A DNA stretch of 64,000 bases, taken from Prochlorococcus sp. AG-418-I20. GTDB taxonomy: Bacteria; Cyanobacteriota; Cyanobacteriia; PCC-6307; Cyanobiaceae. Shown one piece after another: positions 1 through 8,961 of the stretch. Below the pieces are notes generated by a model. It saw only the letters and a program-made list of their open reading frames with translations. It was not told the DNA's origin and did not search any database. Made by a program: the position numbers and the translations under genes. The DNA is taken from the NCBI GenBank assembly GCA_003214175.1, contig QCLZ01000006.1:47623-111622 (forward strand), in the 5' to 3' direction. How positions within the stretch are numbered: position 1 is the stretch's first letter; the number at the start of each line of letters is the position of its first letter.

Positions 1-324
1 GATGCTTTTGATAGAGTTGGCTTTCCAGAAGGATTATATTTTTTAACGCAGGCTTCTTTATACTTAGCCATGTCTCCAAAAAGTAATAGTACGAAAAGTA
101 TTTTTAAAGCAATTGAAACAATCAAATCTTCCAATCCTTTTGATGTTCCACTTCATTTAAAAAATAATTCTAAAAGTTATGTCAATCCTCATAATTATCA
201 AGGTAATTGGGTCGCACAAGAATATCTTCCCAAATCTTTAAGAGGTCTAAAAATATGGGAACCAAATAATAATGGATGGGAAAAAACTCAATATGAAGAA
301 CTGCTTAGAAGAAAAGAAAACTAA
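1..324 (+). CDS. rarA: RarA/MgsA recombination factor, C-terminal fragment
   Basis: The reading frame is open from base 1, so this is the 3' end of a gene that starts outside the window. The visible 107 residues match the C-terminal tetramerisation part of the RarA (MgsA) AAA+ ATPase, with a DRVGFPEG segment, an alanine-rich helix, APKSN-like MSPKSNS and a DVPLHL segment typical of the family. RarA acts at stalled replication forks. The ATPase domain is not visible, so the call rests on this C-terminal signature. The stop overlaps the convergent gene's stop by 4 bases. Confidence 0.82.
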   Translation, partial: DAFDRVGFPEGLYFLTQASLYLAMSPKSNSTKSIFKAIETIKSSNPFDVPLHLKNNSKSYVNPHNYQGNWVAQEYLPKSLRGLKIWEPNNNGWEKTQYEELLRRKEN

Positions 325-977
325 AAATTTTTCGAACAACAAATAATCTCAGGATTAAAAGAAGTTTTTTCTTCGTAAGCTAAAGCGATAGTCCAATTAT
401 GGAAGTTAATCTGTGAATAATTTAAATGTATGTTTTTCTTCTTATGAATTAATTTTTTTTGGTTTTCAAAAAATTGCCAATGGTTAATGTCTTTAGCTAA
501 TTTTCCATGATCCCATTTTATAGCCGCTTCTAAAGCACACCATTGATTTAATATAATATTTTTTGTCAAGTAATTTTTATGGATTGATTTATTGGTATGA
601 AAAAAATATTTGTCTGCAAATTTTAAATAGTTAAAATCTCTATCTGTTCTCTCAATATCAATCCCTATTTTGCTTTTATGCCAGACTATAGTAATGGCAT
701 CTTTACAATGACTTAAACTTATATTTCCCATGCCTGAGGGTAAACTTGGAGGTTCTCCAGGATGCGCATTAATCGGAATTTCTAGGGGGTCTAAATCAAA
801 AAGTGTTGATAGTGATTGTCTTAAGTAAGCTCTTGTTTCTAAAAAAATCTTTGATCTTGAACTTGATAGATTTTTTGCAGTTTTAATTTCTTCTATCGTT
901 GCAACATCTTGCACACCTTTAATCTCATAAAACCAAATTTTTGGTATTTTATATTCATACTCATTTAATAATTTCAA
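321..977 (-). CDS. 4'-phosphopantetheinyl transferase (Sfp/HetI type)
   Basis: 218 residues, normal for Sfp-type enzymes, which transfer the phosphopantetheine arm of CoA to a serine on carrier proteins. The core motifs are present: GIDIERTDR (magnesium-binding Asp/Glu) in the middle and WCALEAAIKW (the W-x-x-K/E-A-x-x-K signature) further on. Its likely substrate is acyl carrier protein, which would link it to the fab genes near 50 kb. The only in-frame start that keeps the first beta strand is TTG at 975-977, because a stop lies three codons upstream. This start overlaps the divergent prxQ ATG by one base. Confidence 0.85.
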   Translation of the reverse strand: MKLLNEYEYKIPKIWFYEIKGVQDVATIEEIKTAKNLSSSRSKIFLETRAYLRQSLSTLFDLDPLEIPINAHPGEPPSLPSGMGNISLSHCKDAITIVWHKSKIGIDIERTDRDFNYLKFADKYFFHTNKSIHKNYLTKNIILNQWCALEAAIKWDHGKLAKDINHWQFFENQKKLIHKKKNIHLNYSQINFHNWTIALAYEEKTSFNPEIICCSKNF

Positions 978-1444
978 TGGCTCTTAAGGTTGGCGACAAA
1001 GCACCAGAATTTAAATTAAAGGATTCTTTTGAGAAAGAAGTTTCTCTTAGTGATTTTAAAGGTAAAAGAATAATACTATATTTTTATCCAAAAGATAATA
1101 CTCCAGGATGTACTAAAGAAGCATGTAATTTTAAAGAGAATTGGGATTTACTTCACAAAAATAATATTGTTGTGCTTGGTATTAGCAAAGATAATGCATC
1201 TTCTCATCAGAAGTTTATAGAAAAATTTAATCTACCTTTTATTCTTTTAACTGATCCTGAACCTTTTAAAGTATCCTCTGATTATGATAGCTATGGACTT
1301 AAGAAATTCATGGGAAAAGAATATATGGGAATGATGAGGAATACTTTTTTGATCGATACTGATGGTAAAATCGAAAAAATTTACTTAAAGGTAAAAGCAG
1401 CAATAATGGCTGATCACATAATTGCAGACCTTGGTTTAAGCTGA
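977..1444 (+). CDS. prxQ: Peroxiredoxin, PrxQ/BCP type
   Basis: 155 residues from the ATG at 977. Thiol peroxidase that reduces hydrogen peroxide and alkyl peroxides using thioredoxin. The peroxidatic cysteine is C45 in a TPGCT motif and the resolving cysteine is C50, the five-residue spacing typical of PrxQ. A YFYPKD strand precedes them and the C-terminal half has the usual thioredoxin-fold strands. An upstream in-frame ATG at 941 would add 12 residues that lie inside the divergent gene, so 977 is preferred. It probably serves as a housekeeping antioxidant enzyme. Confidence 0.93.
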   Translation: MALKVGDKAPEFKLKDSFEKEVSLSDFKGKRIILYFYPKDNTPGCTKEACNFKENWDLLHKNNIVVLGISKDNASSHQKFIEKFNLPFILLTDPEPFKVSSDYDSYGLKKFMGKEYMGMMRNTFLIDTDGKIEKIYLKVKAAIMADHIIADLGLS

Positions 1445-1447
1445 TTT

Positions 1448-2131
1448 TTATATGGACAGGTGGTGAATAATCATCCCTTCCATAACTAAATTAGGAGCAT
1501 TTATAATATTTTCTTTTTGAGTCTTTAGAGATTTTGCGAGTAATTGAGAGTCTCCTCCACAGATTATTAAAATATCCTTTGCGGGATTAAATAAACTATT
1601 AATCACGCCAGTAAGAGAGTTAATTACTCCTTTTAAGATTGCTTCCTCTGTATTAATTAAAAAATCTTTGATAGGAATATCATATTTTTTGGGAACTTTA
1701 AGATTTCTTGTATTTTGTTCCATTGATTTTAATTGTGTTAGAAAACCTGGAAGAAGTTGACCCCCAATAATAGATCCATTCGAATTCAATTTTGTTATTG
1801 ATAATATTGTTCCAAAATCTGCAATTAGCAAATCTTTTTTTAAAGGGTTTTCAATAATTGTTAAAGCGGCAACACAGGCAAGAGCTCTATCAACTCCAAA
1901 GTAATCAGGAAGATTTGATAACTGTATATCTTTAGTTTTTATTTCATTTTCTTTTTTCAGCAAGAAATTTGGTAGTTTTCCTACAGAAGCCCAAATTAAT
2001 TTATCAAGATCTACATTTTCGGGAACTTTTTGCTCTTTTTTGGTATGAAAGAATTTAGATTGATTTTTAGAATATTTTGCCCAATGAAGCCTACTATTGC
2101 CTACTAATAAAAAATTTATATTTGAGACCAT
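1448..2131 (-). CDS. coaX: Type III pantothenate kinase
   Basis: 227 residues. Phosphorylates pantothenate, the first step of CoA synthesis. The N-terminal LLVGNSRLHWAK segment is a cyanobacterial variant of the DxGNT phosphate-binding motif. GVDRALA, the IADFGT strand containing the catalytic-site aspartate, and GGQLLPG are all recognisable CoaX/Baf elements. The protein is slightly short for the family, as is common in this lineage. It sits 15 bases downstream of cysH on the same strand and 3 bases from the convergent prxQ stop. No other pantothenate kinase is visible here. Confidence 0.9.
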   Translation of the reverse strand: MVSNINFLLVGNSRLHWAKYSKNQSKFFHTKKEQKVPENVDLDKLIWASVGKLPNFLLKKENEIKTKDIQLSNLPDYFGVDRALACVAALTIIENPLKKDLLIADFGTILSITKLNSNGSIIGGQLLPGFLTQLKSMEQNTRNLKVPKKYDIPIKDFLINTEEAILKGVINSLTGVINSLFNPAKDILIICGGDSQLLAKSLKTQKENIINAPNLVMEGMIIHHLSI

Positions 2132-2146
2132 TGTTCTATGATCAAT

Positions 2147-2869
2147 TTAATTATTAGTGTGTATTCCACATTCTTGTTTAATCCCCCCAAATCTTGTATC
2201 TCTGCCCTTTGTTTTAATCCCATCGGGACTGCTTGAATGCCAATCTCCTACAGAAGAATAACCTTTGATAAAAAGTGGATGGGTAGGTAAATTATTCTCT
2301 TCCATATAATAAAAAATATCTTTATTTGTCCAACTTAATAAAGGTCTTAAAGAGAGTCTTTGACGAATTATGTCTAGGAATTTCATTTTTTTTCTATTTT
2401 CTGTTTGACTTGATCTAACACCGCTTGCCCAGCAGAAAATATCATATTTTTCTAGACCGTTTTCTAAAGGTTTTATCTTTCTTAATTCATGATATTTATC
2501 TAAATCACTTTCTTTATTTGTTTCCCAAAGTTTTCCGTATTTGGCCTCCATTCTTGCTGGAGATAATTCACTTTGCAGAACTTCAACTTCTAAGGATAAA
2601 TTATTAATAAGCTTTTCAGCGTAATGGTATGTTTCTGGAGGAAGATAACCTGTATCAATCCAAAATATTTTGATTTTTTTTTGCAGATGTAATTTACTGA
2701 CCATATCTAAAAGAACTGATGACTGTATACCAAAACTTGTTGTAATAGCAAATTGATTATCAAACTTTTCATAACCCCATGTAAGCATTTCTTGAGGCTT
2801 CATATCTACTAGCTCTTGATTAGATTTCCTTAAGTTGGTTTGAATATCTTTTTGGATTTTTTCAATCAT
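2147..2869 (-). CDS. cysH: Phosphoadenosine phosphosulfate reductase
   Basis: 240 residues. Reduces PAPS to sulfite with thioredoxin in assimilatory sulfate reduction. TTSFGIQSSVLLD is the PAPS-binding loop, FWIDTGYLPPET follows, and the catalytic cysteine is C234 in the C-terminal ECGIH motif. The extra cysteine pairs of iron-sulfur APS reductases are absent, so this is the plain PAPS-dependent type. CysK, which acts later in cysteine synthesis, is elsewhere in the window (36.9-37.8 kb). The gene is followed closely by coaX on the same strand. Confidence 0.93.
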   Translation of the reverse strand: MIEKIQKDIQTNLRKSNQELVDMKPQEMLTWGYEKFDNQFAITTSFGIQSSVLLDMVSKLHLQKKIKIFWIDTGYLPPETYHYAEKLINNLSLEVEVLQSELSPARMEAKYGKLWETNKESDLDKYHELRKIKPLENGLEKYDIFCWASGVRSSQTENRKKMKFLDIIRQRLSLRPLLSWTNKDIFYYMEENNLPTHPLFIKGYSSVGDWHSSSPDGIKTKGRDTRFGGIKQECGIHTNN

Positions 2870-2964
2870 TATTCAGTTTGGTTATGAGTTTAATTTTATT
2901 TCGCTCAATTTAAAAATAATTCGTATAGTTTAATAATACATTTACGCATAACAATATTTCTCTA

Positions 2965-4158
2965 ATGCAATCAATACAAAAACCAATAGTAATAGTTGGA
3001 GCAGGTTTTGCAGGTATGACATTTGCTTTGAACTTAAAGAATCTTAATCCTTCTTTACCGATTCTTGTGGTTGATTCTGAAACTAACTTTATATTTAAAC
3101 CTTTAATGTACGAAGTTTTAAGTAAAGAAATAAGAAGTTGGGAAGCCACTCCAAAATTTGCAAATATTTTTTCTGATGCGGGTATAACTTTTTTAAGAAA
3201 TTGTTTAACCAATATTTCCTTCAAAGAAAATATTCTTGAATTTAGTGACGATTTAAAATTAAGTTATCAGTATCTTGTTATCTGTACAGGATCTATTCCA
3301 AATAGTTTTTTTATAAAAGGTGTAGATGAAAATTGTTATTTTTTTAATGATATTCAAGATCTAAATAAATTAAATTCTTTTTTAAAAAAATCACAAGATA
3401 CTGCGTTGCATAAAAAGTTATTCATTGTTGGAGGGGGTCCCTCTGGCATAGAGTTGGCATGCAAAATTAAAGATATATTTAAAGACCAATTTGAAATTAA
3501 TGTAATAGAAAAATCAAACGAAATCCTCAATAAAAACAAAATTTTTAATAGAGAACAAGCAGAGAGGGCATTAGTAAAAAGAAAAATCAACGTTCTTTTG
3601 AATTCCACAGTTAAAGAAGTCTCAGAAACTCAGATTAGTATTTCTAGTGAGGTTGGAATAACTTCCTTGGAGAAAGATTTTGTTATATGGACTGCAGGTG
3701 TTAAACCTAATTTGTCTTACTTAGAAACTGATCAAATAACAAAAAAATTTGGACGAATTTTAGTTAATAATAATTTGCAAATAGGAAAATATAAGAACTG
3801 CTTTGCCATTGGTGATGTTTCAGTTATTGAAGGAATGGAGGATTTACCTATAACTGCTCAGGTCGCTATGCAGGAAGGAAATCATCTGGCTAATAATTTA
3901 GAACTTTTAATTCAAGGAAAGGATCCTCTACCCTTTGAATTTAAAGACAATGGTGAAATGATTAGCTTAGGAATAGGAGAAGCTTCAATTTCTGGGCTTG
4001 GGGTTACTTTATCTGGAAAATTGGCTTTTGAGGCAAGAAGACTTATATATGCTTCAAAGTTGCCTGATATTACTGAAAGCTTGAAATCTGCATCTTCATG
4101 GATATTCCAAAAAAAATCTATTTTTAAAAAGTTTCTTAAAAAAGATAATTTCAAGTAA
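2965..4158 (+). CDS. ndbB: Type II NADH dehydrogenase (NDH-2)
   Basis: 397 residues. Single-subunit, non-proton-pumping flavoprotein of the membrane that passes electrons from NAD(P)H to quinone. An N-terminal FAD-binding GAGFAGMTFA dinucleotide fold starts near residue 12, a second GGGPSGIELA fold for NAD(P)H lies near residue 153, and a C-terminal AIGDVS motif closes the FAD site. A LPITAQVAMQEG stretch follows, as in NDH-2. Demethylphylloquinone reductase is a close relative (NdbB of Synechocystis), so the exact quinone substrate is not settled from sequence. Confidence 0.85.
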   Translation: MQSIQKPIVIVGAGFAGMTFALNLKNLNPSLPILVVDSETNFIFKPLMYEVLSKEIRSWEATPKFANIFSDAGITFLRNCLTNISFKENILEFSDDLKLSYQYLVICTGSIPNSFFIKGVDENCYFFNDIQDLNKLNSFLKKSQDTALHKKLFIVGGGPSGIELACKIKDIFKDQFEINVIEKSNEILNKNKIFNREQAERALVKRKINVLLNSTVKEVSETQISISSEVGITSLEKDFVIWTAGVKPNLSYLETDQITKKFGRILVNNNLQIGKYKNCFAIGDVSVIEGMEDLPITAQVAMQEGNHLANNLELLIQGKDPLPFEFKDNGEMISLGIGEASISGLGVTLSGKLAFEARRLIYASKLPDITESLKSASSWIFQKKSIFKKFLKKDNFK

Positions 4159-4207
4159 ACTTTTTTGAAATATTGTTTTTGGGTATATTGAGTTAAATAA
4201 GTTTCAT

Positions 4208-6028
4208 ATGAATTTAATTGCAGTAGTTAGTAATAATTTTGATGCGTTTATAACGGTAGTTGTTTTAATAATGTCAATAATATTATTTATTAAAAATACT
4301 ATTGCGCCAGAATTGACTGGTTTGTTATGTGTTGGAATATTTATAGCTACAGGGGTTCTTTCTCCTGAAAAAGCTTTAGCTGGATTTGGTAGCCCATCCT
4401 TAATTACTCTTATGGGTTTGTTTGCAGTTTCTTCTGCATTATTTAAAAGTGGAGCTTTAGACAGAGTAAGAGAATTGATTTCTTCTGAAAGTATTAGAAC
4501 GCCAAGGAAATTAATTTCTTTAATAGCTTTTTTAATTGCTCCAATATCCGGAATTGTACCTAATACGCCAGTAGTAGCATCTTTGTTACCCTTAATTGAA
4601 GGTTGGTGCGAGCGCAGAAATATTTCACCATCAAAAGTTTTATTACCTCTTTCTTTTGCTACTTTACTAGGTGGAACCCTGACATTATTGGGTAGCTCAG
4701 TAAATCTTCTTGTAAGTGATATTAGTCAACAATTAGGTTATGGGGCTTTGGAATTATTTAGTTTGACCTCAGTCGGAATTCCTGTGTGGCTTATAGGTAC
4801 AACCTATATGATTCTAGTCTCTGACGTGCTTTTACCAGATAGAGGAAGAGATAAGGAATTTATTAAAAATGGTGATATGAATATATACTTTACTGAAGTT
4901 ACTATTCCCTCTAATTCAGAATTAGTTGGACAATCTGTCAGAAATAGTAGATTGCAAAGACGATTTGACGTTGATGTTCTGGAATTGCAAAGAAATGGAA
5001 AAGTTATTCTTCCTCCTTTGGCTGATAGAAAGATTGAACCGGATGATAGATTAATAATTCGCGTTACAAGGGCAGACTTATTTAGGCTGCAGCAGGAACA
5101 TACCATTTTGTTGGGCGAAAACAAAACATCTTTCGATGGAGCTAATGTTTTCTCAGATGATGAAGGTACTAAGACCTTTGAAGCGTTGTTACCAGCTGGC
5201 TCAACTTTAGCTGGTGCAAGTTTGAGAGAATTAAGATTTAGGCAGCGTCATAATGCAACAGTTTTGGCACTAAGAAGAGGACAACAAACTGTTCAGGAGA
5301 GACTAGGTCAAGCTGTTTTAAGGGCTGGAGATGTTTTATTATTGCAAGCACCGTTAGATTCCATAAGAGGTTTGCAAGCTAGTAATGATTTGCTTATTTT
5401 AGATCAATTTGAAGACGATTTACCTTTTTTGATAAAAAAACCTATATCGATTGCAATTGCAATAGGAATGGTCGTTTTGCCTTCAGTTTCTAATATTCCA
5501 TTAGTAGGTTCAGTCCTTTTGGCAGTCATTGCCATGGTGGCTTGTGGATGTTTAAGACCTGCAGAGATACAAAAATCGATTAGATTAGACGTCATTTTAT
5601 TGTTGGGATCTTTATCATGCTTTAGTGTTGCCATGAAAGAAACAAAATTAGATCAGTTAATTGTGGAAAATATGAAGTTTGTTATTGACGGAATGCCACT
5701 ATATTTTGCCTTAGTGGTTATTTTTGTATCTACTGTTATTCTTACCCAATTCATCAGTAACGCTGCTTCAGTTGCTTTGATTTTGCCAGTTGCTATTAAA
5801 TTTTCATCTGAAAATTTAAATGTTTTACCCATTTCAGCTAGTGCTTTAATAATGCTTGTTTTGTTCGGAGCAAGTCAATCTTTCTTGACTCCAATGGGTT
5901 ATCAAACTAATTTAATGGTTTATGGTCCTGGAAGATATAGATTTTTTGATATCGCAAAATATGGAGCTGGATTAACACTTATAATGTCATTTACAGTACC
6001 AGCATTAATAATTCTAAATTACGGGTAA
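4208..6028 (+). CDS. SLC13/DASS-family carrier with two RCK-C domains
   Basis: 606 residues. The N-terminal half has hydrophobic segments and motifs of the divalent anion:sodium symporter family, including SGIVPNTPVVA and LGGTLTLLGSSVNLL. Two RCK/TrkA-C modules follow at about residues 215-300 and 310-395, each with SNSELVGQSV- or GSTLAGASL-like starts. A second membrane half contains FISNAASVALILP and SQSFLTPMGYQTN, the duplicated substrate motifs. The substrate may be sulfate or a dicarboxylate; this cannot be decided here. It lies 4 bases upstream of ktrB and looks co-transcribed with ktrB and ktrA. Confidence 0.85.
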   Translation: MNLIAVVSNNFDAFITVVVLIMSIILFIKNTIAPELTGLLCVGIFIATGVLSPEKALAGFGSPSLITLMGLFAVSSALFKSGALDRVRELISSESIRTPRKLISLIAFLIAPISGIVPNTPVVASLLPLIEGWCERRNISPSKVLLPLSFATLLGGTLTLLGSSVNLLVSDISQQLGYGALELFSLTSVGIPVWLIGTTYMILVSDVLLPDRGRDKEFIKNGDMNIYFTEVTIPSNSELVGQSVRNSRLQRRFDVDVLELQRNGKVILPPLADRKIEPDDRLIIRVTRADLFRLQQEHTILLGENKTSFDGANVFSDDEGTKTFEALLPAGSTLAGASLRELRFRQRHNATVLALRRGQQTVQERLGQAVLRAGDVLLLQAPLDSIRGLQASNDLLILDQFEDDLPFLIKKPISIAIAIGMVVLPSVSNIPLVGSVLLAVIAMVACGCLRPAEIQKSIRLDVILLLGSLSCFSVAMKETKLDQLIVENMKFVIDGMPLYFALVVIFVSTVILTQFISNAASVALILPVAIKFSSENLNVLPISASALIMLVLFGASQSFLTPMGYQTNLMVYGPGRYRFFDIAKYGAGLTLIMSFTVPALIILNYG

Positions 6029-6032
6029 TATC

Positions 6033-7436
6033 GTGAAATTTACAAATAAAGTTTTTAAGTTAAAAGATGCTTACAGAAAGCTATCTGTACCTCAATTCAC
6101 TATTGTTACAGGCTTGTTTATTATTTTCTTTGGAACTTTAATTTTGAGTTCACCTTTATGTTCATCTTCGAAGGTTGGGTTGTGGGAAGCATTTTTTACA
6201 TCTACATCAGCCATAACAGTTACTGGACTAACGATCATAGATATTGGTGCTGATTTAAATTTATTTGGCCAAGTTTTCTTGGCTTTTATGCTTTTATCAG
6301 GTGGTCTAGGATTAATGGCTATTACGACATTTTTGCAAGGTTTTGTTGTGAAAGGGACAAAGCTTAGAACTAGATTGGACAAAGGAAAGACATTAGATGA
6401 ATTTGGAGTTGGAGGAATTGGTCGAACTTTCCAAAGCATTGCTATTACTGCAACTTGTATCATATCTTTTGGTGCAATTATTTTGTATTCTTTTGGATTT
6501 GTAGATATTCAGAACAATTGGGAAAGACTATGGTCCTCAATTTTTCATAGTATATCTGCATATAACAATGCAGGTTTTTCTTTATGGTCAAATAGTCTTC
6601 AAGACTATAGAAGCAATTTTTTGGTTAATACTGTTTTTGTTTTCCTCATTGTGATGGGTGGTTTGGGATGGCGGGTTATTGATGATATTTGGAGTAATAA
6701 AAAGAATCTTTCATATAAAAAACTGAGCCTTCATTCCAGATTAGTTATAAGAACAAGTATGTCTCTAATAATATTTGGATCATTAGGATTCTTTATCACT
6801 GAATCATTGCTTAATAGTAAATTTTTTAATGATTTGAATTTATTTGAAAAGTTATTATCATCAATTTTTGAAACAGTGAGTGCAAGAACTGCAGGTTTTA
6901 CAAATTATCCAATTTCCTTGAACTCTATATCAGATACCGGTCTTTTATTATTGATGACACTGATGTTTATTGGTGCAAGTACTGGAGGTACTGGTGGAGG
7001 AATAAAAACTACTACATTTATTGCTTTAATGGCTGCAACTAGATCAACTTTAAGAGGCGAGAAAGATGTAATTATTAGTCATAGATTAATTTCAGATAAA
7101 GTAATTCTAAAAGCAGTCGGAATCACAGTAGGCTCTCTGCTATTCGTTCTTTTAATGGCCATGCTGCTAAGTACAACCAATACGTTTATCAAAAAAGAAT
7201 CATTCACATTTTTAGAAATTCTTTTCACTTGCATATCTGCATTTGCAACAGTTGGTTTTGATATTGGTTTAACAGTAAAATTAAATCATTTCGGCCAATT
7301 TATCCTTATTGTAGGTATGTTTGTTGGAAGGCTTGGTATTCTTTTGTTATTAAGTGCACTTTGGCAGGCTCTTTATAAGAGTAGAATAGATAGACAAAAG
7401 AGAATTGGCTATCCTAAGGCTGATCTTTATGTTTAG
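6033..7436 (+). CDS. ktrB: KtrB/TrkH-family cation transporter, membrane subunit
   Basis: 467 residues, GTG start. Pore subunit of a Ktr-type potassium (or sodium) uptake system. The four pore-loop repeats are visible, each with the filter glycine: TVTGLT, NNAGFS, TAGFTN and TVGFD. GASTGGTGGG lies after the third repeat as in KtrB. Hydrophobic segments fill the rest. The adjacent ktrA encodes the regulatory ring. Cyanobacterial Ktr is often sodium-dependent, but ion preference cannot be read from this sequence. Confidence 0.88.
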   Translation: MKFTNKVFKLKDAYRKLSVPQFTIVTGLFIIFFGTLILSSPLCSSSKVGLWEAFFTSTSAITVTGLTIIDIGADLNLFGQVFLAFMLLSGGLGLMAITTFLQGFVVKGTKLRTRLDKGKTLDEFGVGGIGRTFQSIAITATCIISFGAIILYSFGFVDIQNNWERLWSSIFHSISAYNNAGFSLWSNSLQDYRSNFLVNTVFVFLIVMGGLGWRVIDDIWSNKKNLSYKKLSLHSRLVIRTSMSLIIFGSLGFFITESLLNSKFFNDLNLFEKLLSSIFETVSARTAGFTNYPISLNSISDTGLLLLMTLMFIGASTGGTGGGIKTTTFIALMAATRSTLRGEKDVIISHRLISDKVILKAVGITVGSLLFVLLMAMLLSTTNTFIKKESFTFLEILFTCISAFATVGFDIGLTVKLNHFGQFILIVGMFVGRLGILLLLSALWQALYKSRIDRQKRIGYPKADLYV

Positions 7437-7454
7437 GTTTGATTGAGTTTTATT

Positions 7455-8159
7455 ATGGCTGATTGGTGGCAGTGGTCTCAAAAGAGAGAAAAAGAAGCTC
7501 TCACTTTTGCAGTTGTGGGCGTTGGAAGATTTGGAACTGCCGTTTGTAAAGAATTGATAAGCAATGGTGCAGACGTTTTAGCTGCAGATTACTCGGAAAA
7601 AGCTATTGATGATTTAAGACAATTGGAACCTTCAATAGAAGCTAGAGTTGTAGACTGCACTGATGAAGAGTCTATGAAGGAATCAGGAATTCTTGAAATG
7701 AATACAGTTGTAGTAGGTATCAGTGAACCTATTGAAGCAAGTATAACTACAACTCTTATTGCTAAGGATAGTGAAGGTAGCAAAGTTAAAAGAGTGATAG
7801 CTAGAGCTACGAGTGACTTGCACGAAAAAATGTTAAAAAGGGTAGGTGCAGATAAAGTTGTCTTCCCTTCAAGAATGCAAGGGGAAAGATTGGGTTTGGA
7901 ATTAGTTAGACCTAATCTAATTGAAAGATTGGAACTAGATAACCAAACTGGTATAGATGAAATAACTATTCCAGAGGAATTTATTGGAAGATCTTTGAGA
8001 GATTTGAATTTAAGGAAAAATTATTTAGTGAATGTTCTTGCTGCAGGACCTGCGGAAGAGTTAACAGTTAATCCTCCTGCGAAATATATCTTAGAAAGAG
8101 GCAATATTTTGGTAGTTATGGGGAAAACTGTAGATTTACAGAAATTACCCCAAAATTAA
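7455..8159 (+). CDS. ktrA: KtrA-type RCK regulatory subunit
   Basis: 234 residues from the ATG at 7455; a TTG four codons upstream is also possible. Cytoplasmic nucleotide-binding subunit that gates KtrB. The Rossmann motif GVGRFG lies near residue 20, followed by an acidic end of strand 2 (AADYSEKAI) and VVDCTDEES. The C-terminal third is an RCK-C domain resembling those built into the SLC13 protein two genes upstream. Its position directly after ktrB gives the pairing. Confidence 0.9.
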   Translation: MADWWQWSQKREKEALTFAVVGVGRFGTAVCKELISNGADVLAADYSEKAIDDLRQLEPSIEARVVDCTDEESMKESGILEMNTVVVGISEPIEASITTTLIAKDSEGSKVKRVIARATSDLHEKMLKRVGADKVVFPSRMQGERLGLELVRPNLIERLELDNQTGIDEITIPEEFIGRSLRDLNLRKNYLVNVLAAGPAEELTVNPPAKYILERGNILVVMGKTVDLQKLPQN

Positions 8160-8165
8160 TTATTT

Positions 8166-8468
8166 TTAATCAGATTTTCTATAATATTTAATTCTTTGAG
8201 GGGCTCTTTTTAATCTTCTGATGCTTTGTTTTTCAAGTTCGTTTCTGAATTGATCTGTATTTAAATTATTTTCTGGTATAAGTGCTCTGCCCTCTTTTTC
8301 AAAGTAATTTTTTATACCTTCCTGGATTAATACTTTAGCCATATTACTAACTGTCCTGGATTCATTTGCGGCTAAAATAGTCAATTGCTCACAAATTAAT
8401 TCAGGAAGAACGACTTGTATTCTAGGGGATTTAGGCTTCCCATTTGTTGAATTTTGACGGGTAGCCAT
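8166..8468 (-). CDS. Ribbon-helix-helix-like DNA-binding protein
   Basis: 100 residues. After a short basic N-terminus, RIQVVLPELICEQL forms a predicted beta strand plus helix, followed by ESRTVSNMAKVLIQEGI, the turn and second helix of the MetJ/Arc/CopG fold. The C-terminal 40 residues are charged and unassigned, ending in a basic tail. Such proteins bind DNA as dimers and often repress their own gene. An inverted repeat lies 30-67 bases upstream of its start, between it and the divergent gene at 8587, and is a plausible operator. No toxin partner is seen on this strand. Confidence 0.6.
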   Translation of the reverse strand: MATRQNSTNGKPKSPRIQVVLPELICEQLTILAANESRTVSNMAKVLIQEGIKNYFEKEGRALIPENNLNTDQFRNELEKQSIRRLKRAPQRIKYYRKSD

Positions 8469-8498
8469 GAGTCAAAATGGATAACTGTTACTTCTTAG

Positions 8499-8535
8499 TA
8501 TACACAGTTAGTCAAGGATACTATCTTTGTGTATA
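8499..8535. promoter_or_regulatory. Candidate operator: inverted repeat in a divergent promoter region
   Basis: TATACACA at 8499-8506 and its exact reverse complement TGTGTATA at 8528-8535 are 29 bases apart centre to centre. A second pair, AACTGT (8483-8488) and ACAGTT (8504-8509), overlaps it. The repeats sit between the RHH gene (start 8468) and the divergent gene (start 8587). Binding by the RHH protein is inference. Confidence 0.45.
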
Positions 8536-8586
8536 TTATTAATAAGGAAATATATCCCTTTATCAATTTGTTGTTTTTATTAACCC

Positions 8587-8925
8587 ATGAAAAATTCAAG
8601 AAAACTTGATTCACCTAAAAGGTCGTTAATTGATAAAAAGAAAAAAAAGTTAGCTAATTCTGCCTTTCATGATAATGACAATAGTGATGTCTTGGTATCA
8701 GCAGTAATTAGTCCATATTTGTTAACTCATCTTCACCATATTCTTCAACAGTCTGAATATTACGCTCAAAAAGATGGCAGAAAATCACATGCAGCTAATT
8801 TCGCAAAACTAAGAAAAGTTCTATGTTTAGATGCAAGAAGTATGGTAGATGCATCAGCTAAAGAAATAAAAGATTCAGATAATGATTTATCTATTAATAA
8901 ATATAATGAACAAAATGTAGCATGA
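8587..8925 (+). CDS. Conserved hypothetical protein, basic N-terminus
   Basis: 112 residues, not assigned to a named family. A lysine-rich N-terminus (residues 1-22) precedes a predicted helical region with LLTHLHHILQQSEYYAQKDGRKSH and a hydrophilic, Asn/Asp-rich tail. There is no signal peptide or membrane segment. It is divergent from the RHH gene and shares its candidate operator region, so the two may be co-regulated. The even composition and a sensible start support a real gene. Confidence 0.6.
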   Translation: MKNSRKLDSPKRSLIDKKKKKLANSAFHDNDNSDVLVSAVISPYLLTHLHHILQQSEYYAQKDGRKSHAANFAKLRKVLCLDARSMVDASAKEIKDSDNDLSINKYNEQNVA

Positions 8926-8961
8926 AGTAATAGTCTATTTATAAATACATTTTTTAAAAAC

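Noticed and set aside
2425..2607. 60-residue plus-strand open frame inside cysH
   Set aside because: It lies wholly antisense to a well-conserved enzyme and has no family match.
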